In this document: positions 26,342 through 33,764 of the stretch, one piece after another | How positions within the stretch are numbered: position 1 is the first letter of the stretch | Layout of the letters: each line of letters opens with the position of its first letter | Source: Ignavibacteriota bacterium | Lineage (GTDB): Bacteria; Bacteroidota; Ignavibacteria; Kapaibacteriales; UBA2268 | DNA length: 46,918 nucleotides | Assembly (NCBI GenBank): GCA_016219595.1 | Contig: JACRLY010000012.1 | Location: forward strand, 1-46,918 | Reading direction: 5' to 3' | Translations under genes and position numbers: made by a program | Notes under the pieces: generated by a model | Told to the model about the DNA's origin: nothing | Seen by the model: only the letters and a program-made list of their open reading frames with translations | Database searches by the model: none

Positions 26342-26386
26342 GAAAAAAATATTTAATTATTTTAGATATTTAATTAAAATAATTAA
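26342..26386 (-). terminator. Terminator of the restriction-modification operon
   Basis: A perfect 11-base stem (26353-26363 with 26376-26386, 12-base loop) overlaps the stop codon of the ATPase gene. A T run (26349-26343 on the minus strand) follows it after a short gap. The stem is all A/T, so strength is uncertain. Confidence 0.6.
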
Positions 26387-27891
26387 TTTTCTTTAAAAGG
26401 AAGCCTTAGTAGATTATCTTTAATCTTTTTTATAGTTTCATATGTTAATCTATTCATAAATGTAGCTTTCCATTCGGAAACTCCATCAAAAATACATTGT
26501 TTAATAAATTCATCGATATCAGAGTTTGAAAGTATAATCCAATAAGGATGATTAATATTCAAAATTATCGTAACTCTATTTTTTTCAATATTTGGACGAT
26601 GCAATACATACGGATCGTTTACAGAAAGTTCTGTATCTATATATATATCAACAAATAAACCTTCTAATTCAATGGACTTAAAAGGTTCATTTAACTTGGA
26701 TACTGTATTAATTAAATTCTCATTATTAAATTTTATGTCTTCATCTAATTCCAATTGTTCTTTAAAAATACAGTAATTAAAATTTAAAGTATTATGTATA
26801 TCATTTTCAATTGCCAAAATACTACTTTCTAGTACTGATGTTAAATCCTGATTTTGTTCTAAATTCTTAAATTTACGATAAGTTTGAGCAAATTCTTTTA
26901 ATTCAGCAATTTCAGTAAATAAAGCAGCTTCAACTTCATCTTCCTCATTGCTATAAAATAAAATATCATCTTTTGTATGGCTAACATCAAAATCAGTAAA
27001 ACATATTTCGCCAACAAGTCTTTGATTGACTAAATCATTACTACCACCTTCAGAAGCTCCATATAAAGTTGATGGTCTCCATGCTTCCGGCCAACCTTTT
27101 ATTACTCTATCTGCTTGAATAATTGTAAAACCAGCATCTCTTCTTTTTCCAATATCAAATACCCCTGCCCAACCTGATACATTTTTATCATTAATTGAAA
27201 ATGCAAAATTTTTAATTAAAGGTTCATTAGTTTTTTTATCTTTTATGAGTCTATTATATATACGTTCATTATAATCCCAATAGAGTCTGCTATTATTCCA
27301 AAAAAGTTGCAAGTTAAGATTTATGAAATCTTTTCTATAAATAGAGCTTAAATATCTTTTAATATTATCTATTGTTCTTGGTGCTAATTTTCTATTTAAT
27401 ACAGAAATAATAATTTTTGTATAATGATCATTATTCTCAACTATACTATTTGTGTAATTTAAATCTAAATTACTTAAAGCTATTTGATTAGAATTCACAA
27501 CAATACAATGTTCAATACTTTCATCAAATTTTTTTGTTTTAATTTCACAATTTGTACCAAACCAAAAAGCTGAGGTCTTTAATCCAAGGCCATATTTGGA
27601 TCGATAAGATGTATCATCTGGAGGTTTACCAAAATCCATAGCGTTTTCTAATTCAACAAAATTCATACCGCTTGAATTGTCTTCAATTATCAATTGATCA
27701 TGATGATAAGAAATTTTTATAGTTAAGTTTGTGTTCTCCTTATCAAATAATTCATCAAGTACAATTCTATTATTAATATACGCTTGAGTTGAATTATCAA
27801 TAAATTCTGCTAATGCATACCATGCTTTATAGGATAATCTTTTATATGAGGAGATTATACCAGGACCAATTTTTGCTGAAATTGTTTCCAT
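26383..27891 (-). CDS. GHKL ATPase of the MutL/MORC-like type in an R-M operon
   Basis: The 502-residue protein has an N-terminal GHKL ATPase: N box ALAEFIDNSTQA (Glu29, Asp32, Asn33), G1 IIEDNSSGM (Asp71, Gly75) and G2 KYGLGLKTSAFWFG. An S5-like transducer region follows (about 180-320, including GFTIIQADRVIKGWPEAWRP). The C-terminal part (about 330-502) is helical and unassigned. This N box and layout resemble bacterial MutL/MORC-like ATPases described inside restriction-modification operons. It would act as an ATP-driven clamp or switch for the nuclease and methyltransferase encoded just upstream. It is the last gene of the operon, 12 bases after the nuclease gene. Confidence 0.82.
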   Translation of the reverse strand: METISAKIGPGIISSYKRLSYKAWYALAEFIDNSTQAYINNRIVLDELFDKENTNLTIKISYHHDQLIIEDNSSGMNFVELENAMDFGKPPDDTSYRSKYGLGLKTSAFWFGTNCEIKTKKFDESIEHCIVVNSNQIALSNLDLNYTNSIVENNDHYTKIIISVLNRKLAPRTIDNIKRYLSSIYRKDFINLNLQLFWNNSRLYWDYNERIYNRLIKDKKTNEPLIKNFAFSINDKNVSGWAGVFDIGKRRDAGFTIIQADRVIKGWPEAWRPSTLYGASEGGSNDLVNQRLVGEICFTDFDVSHTKDDILFYSNEEDEVEAALFTEIAELKEFAQTYRKFKNLEQNQDLTSVLESSILAIENDIHNTLNFNYCIFKEQLELDEDIKFNNENLINTVSKLNEPFKSIELEGLFVDIYIDTELSVNDPYVLHRPNIEKNRVTIILNINHPYWIILSNSDIDEFIKQCIFDGVSEWKATFMNRLTYETIKKIKDNLLRLPFKEN

Positions 27892-27903
27892 ATTTTTAAT
27901 TTA

Positions 27904-28698
27904 TTAGTTTAATTTAAAATGATATTTGCCTTTTGAGTCTTTAATAAGAATATAAACTTTATCAGTTGATAATGGATTCATTCCATAGCATTCCAAAAAA
28001 TATTTTCCTCTTTTCTTTTTTAAAATCCAAGTAGATATTCTATCATTATAATTAATTTTAATATTCCCTTCATTTAAATTTAGTATGTTTTCATTTAATA
28101 ATTTTAATTGACCTCCCTCATTTGTTAAATGAGATTCTGATTCATAATTAATAGGATATTCGCCAAAAAGCCTATAAGCATTCTCATCATTTGTATTTCT
28201 ATATAATTCAAAATAACATAATTTAGCACCTAATTCTTTGACTTTTTTTTCTTTTTCTTCATCAATTTCTTCATCTACAATTACTAACACTTTCTGTTTT
28301 ATTTCGTCTAACATTATTAATAAAGATTCTTCAATTAAAGGTATATCAAATTGTTGTGCTATTCTCATTAGATAATTTTTAATAAGAAATTTATTGATTT
28401 CAGCATTAGCAAATACATTAATTTGAAAAAAGGTATGATCCCAATTCTTTTTATATAATTCAACTTCTACGAACCACCACTCTTGATAATCTTTTTTTAT
28501 TAGAATAAGATCTGGTCTTGCTGGTTTATCAATATCTTGAGCACTTAATTCTTGTTTAAAAGGTAATGTGTGATAATCATAAAATACATCTTTAGAAAAA
28601 CGCATTATTTCATTTTCAAAATGTGATTCAGGATAATTTGATATTATTTTTAATTCATCAAACCACGAATTATTTTCTGATAGTAAAATCCTTGACAT
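27904..28698 (-). CDS. Predicted PD-(D/E)xK-like restriction nuclease
   Basis: I do not recognise the exact family. The 264-residue protein has ARPDLILIKKDYQEWWFVEV (Asp63, Glu78) followed by Glu80. This gives the spacing of a PD...ExE active site, a variant of the PD-(D/E)xK core. A possible supporting glutamate lies at FENEIMRF. A second region has a Rossmann-like strand (QKVLVIVDEEIDEEKEKKVK). The position between a DNA methyltransferase and a GHKL ATPase, with 12-base gaps on both sides, supports a restriction endonuclease role. The C-terminal 70 residues look like a small beta domain that might recognise DNA. No functional lysine in the third motif position can be pointed out. Confidence 0.6.
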   Translation of the reverse strand: MSRILLSENNSWFDELKIISNYPESHFENEIMRFSKDVFYDYHTLPFKQELSAQDIDKPARPDLILIKKDYQEWWFVEVELYKKNWDHTFFQINVFANAEINKFLIKNYLMRIAQQFDIPLIEESLLIMLDEIKQKVLVIVDEEIDEEKEKKVKELGAKLCYFELYRNTNDENAYRLFGEYPINYESESHLTNEGGQLKLLNENILNLNEGNIKINYNDRISTWILKKKRGKYFLECYGMNPLSTDKVYILIKDSKGKYHFKLN

Positions 28699-28710
28699 TT
28701 AAATCCTTTT

Positions 28711-29595
28711 TTAAAAACCAAATCTACCTTTTGAACCATTAATATAATTTTCTTCTGGCTCTAATGATATCCAATTTCTTTTTAATTCTTCTGCAACAGA
28801 GCCAGTTGTGTTACTTCCAGCAAATGGGTCAAAAACAATGTCCCCAGGTTCAGTTAAAAAATTTATAAAAAATTTTGGTAAATCATAAGGCATTCTTGCA
28901 GGATGAGGAATAATATCATTTTCTTTGCAATATTTTTGATAGTTAGTTTGAGAATGAGTATTTGCAGCAATAATTACATTTGATGGAATAGAACCATTGT
29001 GATTTTTTAGAAAAGTTATATCGCCTATATTATGTTCTGATGGTCTTTTACCAGAATTATATTTCCCATTTTTTAATAACTTTTTCATAGATTCACTGTA
29101 TTCTTCAAGAACATTTTTATTATTTGCTTTGGGTTTTTCTGTATTACTCATCCACCATAAATTTGTGAATGAATCTTTAACTCTTATTCTTTCAACTGTA
29201 ACCCATTGAGCTGGTCCTGGTAATTTAGCAGGGTTGTACCAAATAAATTGTTGACAAAGTATAAAGCCCCCATTTTCTAAAAAAGAAATAAAGGATTTTG
29301 TGGAAAGAATTGACATTGTTGGTTTATTTTTTTCCCAAGAATTTCCAAGTTCAATAATAATTGAACCATCGGGGGCTAATAATTCCTTAAATTTGGGAGC
29401 TAATGATTTAAACCAATTTAAATATTCTTCGCCTTGTAAATTGCCGTATTTTTTTTTGCGATTTAAAGGAAAAGGTGGTGAAGTAAAAATTAAATTTATC
29501 TTACCTCTAAGCTTATTATAAAGTGAATCATTAAAAAATGATTCTACTGTTGACTGGTATAGTTTACCAAAATTTGTTTTATAGGCTAATTTCAA
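28711..29595 (-). CDS. Type II DNA methyltransferase, beta-class, probably N4-cytosine
   Basis: The 294-residue protein has catalytic motif IV FTSPPFPL (residues 38-42) near the N-terminus. The AdoMet-binding motif I is near the C-terminus (VFDPFAGSNTTGSVAEELKR, DPFAG at 256-260). This circular order defines the beta class. S-P-P-F at motif IV is more typical of N4-cytosine than N6-adenine enzymes. It would protect host DNA from the nuclease encoded downstream. The start is TTG 29595, because a TAA lies two codons upstream in frame; ATT 29601 is the only alternative. A consensus-type promoter is found upstream. The recognition sequence cannot be read. Confidence 0.9.
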   Translation of the reverse strand: MKLAYKTNFGKLYQSTVESFFNDSLYNKLRGKINLIFTSPPFPLNRKKKYGNLQGEEYLNWFKSLAPKFKELLAPDGSIIIELGNSWEKNKPTMSILSTKSFISFLENGGFILCQQFIWYNPAKLPGPAQWVTVERIRVKDSFTNLWWMSNTEKPKANNKNVLEEYSESMKKLLKNGKYNSGKRPSEHNIGDITFLKNHNGSIPSNVIIAANTHSQTNYQKYCKENDIIPHPARMPYDLPKFFINFLTEPGDIVFDPFAGSNTTGSVAEELKRNWISLEPEENYINGSKGRFGF

Positions 29596-29639
29596 TGGAA
29601 TTTAATTATTAAGTATTTTAAAAAATTATAATAATTTTA

Positions 29640-29671
29640 CAAATTTATAAAATATAACATACAATTTCAAT
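29640..29671 (-). promoter_or_regulatory. Promoter of the restriction-modification operon
   Basis: On the minus strand ATTG (29671-29668), a 20-base spacer and TAAATTTG (29647-29640) match the Bacteroidota consensus with one mismatch. Transcription would start near 29633, giving a leader of about 38 bases to the methyltransferase. Confidence 0.5.
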
Positions 29672-29681
29672 ACTTGTATAT

Positions 29682-29743
29682 AAGAATCCCTCACAATAGG
29701 GGAGAAAGATTCTTCGCTTAGTTCAGAATGACAAATAATTTTT
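29682..29743. repeat. Dispersed intergenic repeat of the 'HSELSEESF' type
   Basis: Read on the minus strand this block contains TGTCATTCTGAACTAAGCGA and then AGAATC...GATTCT inverted arms. It can be translated as CHSELSEESF. This is a commonly seen dispersed repeat, not a gene. It lies between the R-M operon promoter and the thiamine pyrophosphokinase-like gene. Confidence 0.6.
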
Positions 29744-29800
29744 TTCCAATTCTCAAATGTTTTAAGTTGTAAAGTTTTTAATTTAATAGTAAATGGAAAA

Positions 29801-30493
29801 ATGGACAAATTCAATTATAAATTGACATTTAAAAATGATATAGTAGATTCAATACTATGCCTTGATGCCGTATTGCCGGGTATTGAGTTTTTCTCCCGGT
29901 TCAATGATGTTCCGCTCCTTGCTGCCGACGGTGCTTCTCTCAAGCTTTACGATTTGTCAATTATCCCCGGTTTCATAATCGGTGACCTCGATACATTTTC
30001 CTCGAATCCATTATCTGAGCAGTTAATCGGTAAATCAGAGATAATTCATAGTTCGGAACAGGAAACAAATGATTTCGAAAAATCACTGAATTTTTGCATC
30101 GGTAAAGGTTGGAAAAATATTATGATTGCCGGCTTCCACGGCGGAGCTCTCGAACATACTTTAAACAACTGGAGCATAATAAAAAAATTCAGCCGCAGAT
30201 TGAATCTTTGTATTTATGATGATGGAAGGTATGCTTTGCCGGTTTATAATTCTATAAGTTTCAATCCTGAAATGAATGAATTAATTTCCATAATACCACA
30301 ACCAATGTCGAAAATGACAACAAAAGGATTACAATGGGAATTAAAAAATGAGACCCTGGAGTTAGGATTAAGGGAAGGAGCGAGGAATATAGCTAGAGCC
30401 GAAGTTATTGATATTGAACTACATATAGGAGAATACCTCCTGTTTATCGACCAGAGGCTACCGCAATTCCCTATATTTGATAAATTGAAATAA
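29801..30493 (+). CDS. Thiamine pyrophosphokinase-like protein
   Basis: The 230-residue protein has the TPK motif series: LLAADGASLKL, FIIGDLDTFSSN, SSEQETNDFEKSLNF and GGALEHTLNNW. The last normally reads GG-x-x-DH, so the aspartate is replaced by glutamate. The C-terminal half (TTKGLQWELKNETLELG) fits the vitamin B1-binding domain, whose usual TxGLxW is seen as TTKGLQW. TPK makes thiamine diphosphate from thiamine and ATP. The D-to-E change leaves some doubt about activity or substrate. Confidence 0.82.
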   Translation: MDKFNYKLTFKNDIVDSILCLDAVLPGIEFFSRFNDVPLLAADGASLKLYDLSIIPGFIIGDLDTFSSNPLSEQLIGKSEIIHSSEQETNDFEKSLNFCIGKGWKNIMIAGFHGGALEHTLNNWSIIKKFSRRLNLCIYDDGRYALPVYNSISFNPEMNELISIIPQPMSKMTTKGLQWELKNETLELGLREGARNIARAEVIDIELHIGEYLLFIDQRLPQFPIFDKLK

Positions 30494-30569
30494 ATACACT
30501 AAATTTATATAAAAAGCGATTAAAATAATCTATTTAATTAATTATTTAAAATCCTCATTATAAATTATT

Positions 30570-31301
30570 ATGCAGAAGGAAATCCATTCACACTGGAGTA
30601 CGCATCTTGAAAAAGATATAGAAATTGCTGTTTACGGGCGTTATGGATATGCCATACTTTTATTTCCAACATTTACTGACGAAGAGCTTGAATGCGAAAA
30701 GTTCGGATTAATCGAATCAATTTCAACCGGAATAAAAAAAGGAAAATATAAAGTATTTTCCATACCGGGAGTGAATTTCGAAAGCTGGCTGAGTGACAAT
30801 AAAAGCCCCCAGGACAAATCCTACCGCCAGTTCCAGTATAATAATTTCATCATCGAGGAAATGGTGCCCTTCATTTTCGGCGAATGCGGGGGTCCGGTGC
30901 CAATCATCACCTGCGGTGCTTCAATCGGTGCATACCACGCCGCTAATACTTATTTCCGCAGACCTGATATTTTCTATGGAATGCTGGCAATGAGCGGCAC
31001 ATACAATATAGAGCATCTCGCACACGGTTATTTCGATGATAATTGCTATTTTAATTCACCGGTTCACTATCTTCCTAATCTGACCGACAGCTATTGGTTA
31101 TCGTTTTTGGTTAACAAGAAGCACTGCTATGTTCTGTCCGGTACCGGCGAAAACGAGTTCCCTGAAAATTCATCCCATCTATCGAGCATACTGAAAAGCA
31201 AGGGAATACCACATGAACTTGATTTATGGGGAAAAGAATGGGACCACAACTGGGACACATGGAAAGCAATGCTCCCCAAATACCTGGATGAGAAATTTTA
31301 A
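30570..31301 (+). CDS. Alpha/beta hydrolase, esterase-like (COG4947 type)
   Basis: The 243-residue protein has the nucleophile elbow CGASIGAYHAAN and a C-terminal candidate catalytic histidine in WGKEWDHNWDTW. Together with FPTFTDEELECEKFGL near the N-terminus these match a small cytosolic esterase family often found in bacterial genomes with unknown substrate. There is no signal peptide. Base composition is less AT-rich than the R-M operon before it. It stands alone, with about 75 bases to the upstream gene. Confidence 0.78.
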   Translation: MQKEIHSHWSTHLEKDIEIAVYGRYGYAILLFPTFTDEELECEKFGLIESISTGIKKGKYKVFSIPGVNFESWLSDNKSPQDKSYRQFQYNNFIIEEMVPFIFGECGGPVPIITCGASIGAYHAANTYFRRPDIFYGMLAMSGTYNIEHLAHGYFDDNCYFNSPVHYLPNLTDSYWLSFLVNKKHCYVLSGTGENEFPENSSHLSSILKSKGIPHELDLWGKEWDHNWDTWKAMLPKYLDEKF

Positions 31302-31445
31302 TAGGATATTTTGATTTTGCTTTATTTTTTAATACTAATCTATTTAATGTTTCGTTTCGTTAACAAGTGAATATCTGATGTTAAATTTTTATAAAAAATA
31401 ATTTCAGTGATAATACAATAATAAAATTATAAATGGAGAAGAATA

Positions 31446-31652
31446 ATGCTTGATATAAAAAAATTATCAGTATTTGATGAGAACAACAATAAAATCGCGG
31501 TGCAAATTCCTGTTAATGATTTCATTAAAATTGAAGAAATCATTGAAAACCATGGACTCGCCTATTTAATGGATGAAGTTCAAAATGATGAAATCTTATC
31601 CTATGATGAAGCAAAAGTTTATTACCAGAATCTGAAGAAAAAAAGTGTTTGA
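31446..31652 (+). CDS. RelB/Phd-like antitoxin
   Basis: The 68-residue acidic protein (FIKIEEIIENHGLAYLMDEV, then ILSYDEAKVYYQNLKKK) lies directly before a RelE-type toxin and overlaps it by 8 bases. A GGAGAAG ribosome binding site precedes the ATG. The short strand-helix plan and tail helix suit an antitoxin. The identification rests mainly on position. Confidence 0.8.
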   Translation: MLDIKKLSVFDENNNKIAVQIPVNDFIKIEEIIENHGLAYLMDEVQNDEILSYDEAKVYYQNLKKKSV

Positions 31653-31917
31653 ATTATCCTACACTAAAACTTTTTTAAAAGAACTGTCTAATGTGCCCAA
31701 TCATATTAGGAATAAAGTTGAGAAAATTGTATTCCGGGATTTAAAAACATCTAATCCCTTCAATTTAGGAATTATCGAAAAGCTCAAAGGATATCCCGAT
31801 AAATATAAAATAAGAATTGGTGATTACAGAATTGGACTTACAATTCATAAACTGAGTAATAAAATAATTTTTCAAAGATTATCTCACAGAAAAGAAATTT
31901 ACAAAATATTTCCATAA
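31645..31917 (+). CDS. RelE/ParE-family toxin
   Basis: The 90-residue protein is a complete RelE fold: FELSYTKTFLKELSNVPNHI, IIEKLKGYPDKYKIRIGDYR, IGLTIHKLSNKIIFQRLSHR and a terminal KEIYKIFP. RelE-type toxins cut mRNA in the ribosomal A site. The start is GTG 31645, inside the antitoxin gene. The basic residues of the strands that form the RNase site (Lys, Arg) are kept. Confidence 0.92.
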   Translation: MFELSYTKTFLKELSNVPNHIRNKVEKIVFRDLKTSNPFNLGIIEKLKGYPDKYKIRIGDYRIGLTIHKLSNKIIFQRLSHRKEIYKIFP

Positions 31918-32036
31918 TTCATTTATCACATTTTCAGTATTTTGTAAAGATTTTCCAAAAAATAAATACCTGATTTAGAAATATTAACAAGAATAATTTT
32001 CTAAATAAATAACATAATTTTCAATTAACATTTACA

Positions 32037-32312
32037 TCAATTTTCATAATTTAATTTGGATTCTGCCCTTGGTCTTCCCGGTTTCTGTTCGTCGAACAAA
32101 CCGAGCATGCCTTTACTTTCCCAGTTCCTGAGCCAATTACTCACCGTGTCCCTATGAACATCCAATATGTCCGCGATTGCGGCAATAGGAAAACTTTTTG
32201 AGCTGAGTAAAATTGCATTAGCCCTAAATCTTGCTTTAGTCAAAGGGCAGTTCTTCAGAATATTTTTCAATTTGCCTTCTTCGCCGTCTTTAAAATCTTT
32301 TACAAAACGCAT
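32037..32312 (-). CDS. Orphan helix-turn-helix protein, like the N-terminus of IS630-type transposases
   Basis: The 91-residue protein is a complete HTH/winged-helix unit: LTKARFRANAILLSSKSFPI, AAIADILDVHRDTVSNWLRN and the KGMLGLFDEQKPGRP linker. This matches the DNA-binding domain that precedes the DDE domain in IS630/Tc1-family transposases. The frame stops before any DDE motif and no DDE sequence follows on either strand. It is either a remnant of an insertion sequence or a domesticated stand-alone regulator. It is richer in G+C than its surroundings. Confidence 0.75.
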   Translation of the reverse strand: MRFVKDFKDGEEGKLKNILKNCPLTKARFRANAILLSSKSFPIAAIADILDVHRDTVSNWLRNWESKGMLGLFDEQKPGRPRAESKLNYEN

Positions 32313-32344
32313 AAATATTATGTAAATATATTTTTATTCAACTT

Positions 32345-32480
32345 TTACTTAATTACAACAAATTTCACTGTTTGAATTTGAGACCCAGCCTGCAAAGTGC
32401 AGAAATAGATACCTGATGTAAGTTTACTTGCATCGTAATTTATTTTATGTCAACCAGGTTATTGAATAACCATATCTTTC
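32345..32480 (-). pseudogene. Decayed C-terminus of a T9SS cargo
   Basis: Translating the minus strand from about 32480 gives KDMVIQ-stop-PG-stop-HKINYDASKL, then TSGIYFCTLQAGSQIQTVKF, then VVIK and a final stop at 32345-32347. This is the last 40 residues of a type A T9SS sorting domain with an internal TAA and an internal TGA in one continuous frame. No body of the gene survives upstream; the next gene (32597) ends 117 bases away. It marks the grave of a lost surface protein. Confidence 0.75.
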
Positions 32481-32596
32481 ATCAATAATTATCTGACTGA
32501 ATTTGTAGATTTTCTTAATACCATTATCGAAAGTTATCAATTATCAATAATCTGTAATCCCCCTCAGCATTAATGTGTTTATTTTCTGAGTCATTA

Positions 32597-33649
32597 TTAT
32601 TTATATAATTTAAATATAGAATGATTAGTTATAAAAATGCCATAATTTTCATTTTTGATGTACAAGGAAATAAATTCATCTATACCATGGTCAGATTGCC
32701 AGCCAAAATTCCTCCATGAATCACCTCCATCTTCAGTTTGTAATATTGTGCAGCACATGCCAATAGCCCATCCCAATTCTTTATTTAGAAAAAAAGGTTC
32801 GGAATTTAAATATGAAACACCATTGTCTTGTGACCATTCGACTCTTGAATAATACCAATCTTTACCCCCATTATTTGTTTTTAAAAATGCTCGATTAATT
32901 TGATTGAATGGATGTGTGTAATTAGTAATTAAAATTGGGGAGTACCCATGAATTGAGACTAAACCAGTGTCTTTATTAAAAAAGTAGACTATATTACCAT
33001 AATTTTTTTCTCTATTGGTACCAATAATACGCCAATTGTTACCTCCATCATTTGTTTCTACAACAATACTTTCACCAATTACCCATCCAGTATCTTTATT
33101 TAAAAAAAATAGATTATGAACATCTCGTTTAAGATTATTATCATTTTCAAATTCACGTCTTGAAATTTTATTTAAATTATATTTAATAATCCAGTTTTTA
33201 CCTCCATCATAAGTATATAGTATTTTACCTGAATCAGCAGAAGCCCATCCTATTTTGTCTGTATTAAACTGTAAGTTATTTATTTGAGATTCTACTAAAT
33301 CTATTTTATTCCAACTCTCCCCTCCATTACTTGTTGACAAAAGTTTATCAGTTCCTAAAATCCAACCGTAATTTTTATCAAGAAAGAATATTTTGAATAA
33401 ATTTGATTTTAAATCTAAAGGTATCTCAGTCCAATTATCACCGCCATCTATAGTTTTTAGTAATAAAGCAGATTTATTAACACCATTATTAACTCCTATA
33501 ATATATCCGTTTGTAGAATCAATAAATTTCATCCCATTAAATTTATATTCTTTTTGAAATTCTTTAATCAGTTCGAATTTTGGAGAGGAACATGAAAAAA
33601 ATAAAAAAGTGAATAAGAATATTACTAATTTTAATTTTGAATTTCTCAT
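32597..33649 (-). CDS. Lipoprotein with YCF48/BNR-like repeats
   Basis: The 350-residue protein has a lipoprotein signal (VIFLFTFLFFSCSS). It then has at least five repeats carrying the 'T-x-DGG-x-x-W' turn: LLLKTIDGGDNWTEI, LSTSNGGESWNKID, LYTYDGGKNWIIKY, VETNDGGNNWRIIG and LQTEDGGDSWRNF. These build a beta-propeller of the YCF48/BNR (sialidase-like) type. FCB bacteria use this fold in many surface proteins, and YCF48 itself assists photosystem II assembly. It has no T9SS tail, so it should be lipid-anchored. Function unknown. Confidence 0.85.
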   Translation of the reverse strand: MRNSKLKLVIFLFTFLFFSCSSPKFELIKEFQKEYKFNGMKFIDSTNGYIIGVNNGVNKSALLLKTIDGGDNWTEIPLDLKSNLFKIFFLDKNYGWILGTDKLLSTSNGGESWNKIDLVESQINNLQFNTDKIGWASADSGKILYTYDGGKNWIIKYNLNKISRREFENDNNLKRDVHNLFFLNKDTGWVIGESIVVETNDGGNNWRIIGTNREKNYGNIVYFFNKDTGLVSIHGYSPILITNYTHPFNQINRAFLKTNNGGKDWYYSRVEWSQDNGVSYLNSEPFFLNKELGWAIGMCCTILQTEDGGDSWRNFGWQSDHGIDEFISLYIKNENYGIFITNHSIFKLYK

Positions 33650-33764
33650 AATTTTTTCTCAAATTATTTTTACAATTAATTATTTATTTAAAACATTCAA
33701 ATATTATTAACAGTTGTATCTTTCAAAAAAACTTCAATTGTTTTTTTGGAAATTGGTGTTATTT

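Larger units (their letters stand above)
25556..26382. repeat. Gene-free mosaic of dispersed intergenic repeats (827 bases)
   Basis: I see no gene here. The stretch is a patchwork of short repeats. A tandem GTAGGCT block (25569-25589) has a degenerate second copy (26251-26270). Next are a CCCGTAGGGATTAAAT block (25684-25699), an AGGATT-rich block (25719-25752), a CACGCAGAG-type block (25787-25812) and two copies of a block of about 50 bases (25810-25861 and 25921-25970). A CCCCCTGAATCCCCC block (26041-26055) and a CCCCTCTCC...GGAGAGGGG hairpin block (about 26150-26173) follow. Such blocks recur between genes in many environmental bacterial genomes. One minus-strand open frame here is an artefact. 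Confidence 0.75.

Noticed and set aside
29626..29814. Minus-strand open frame of 62 codons containing CHSELSEESF
   Set aside because: This phrase is the translation of a common dispersed intergenic repeat, not a protein.
32464..32472. Internal TAA and TGA in the T9SS tail considered as recoding
   Set aside because: Both TAA and TGA occur within a few codons, and other genes use TGA and TAA as ordinary stops, so decay is the simpler reading.
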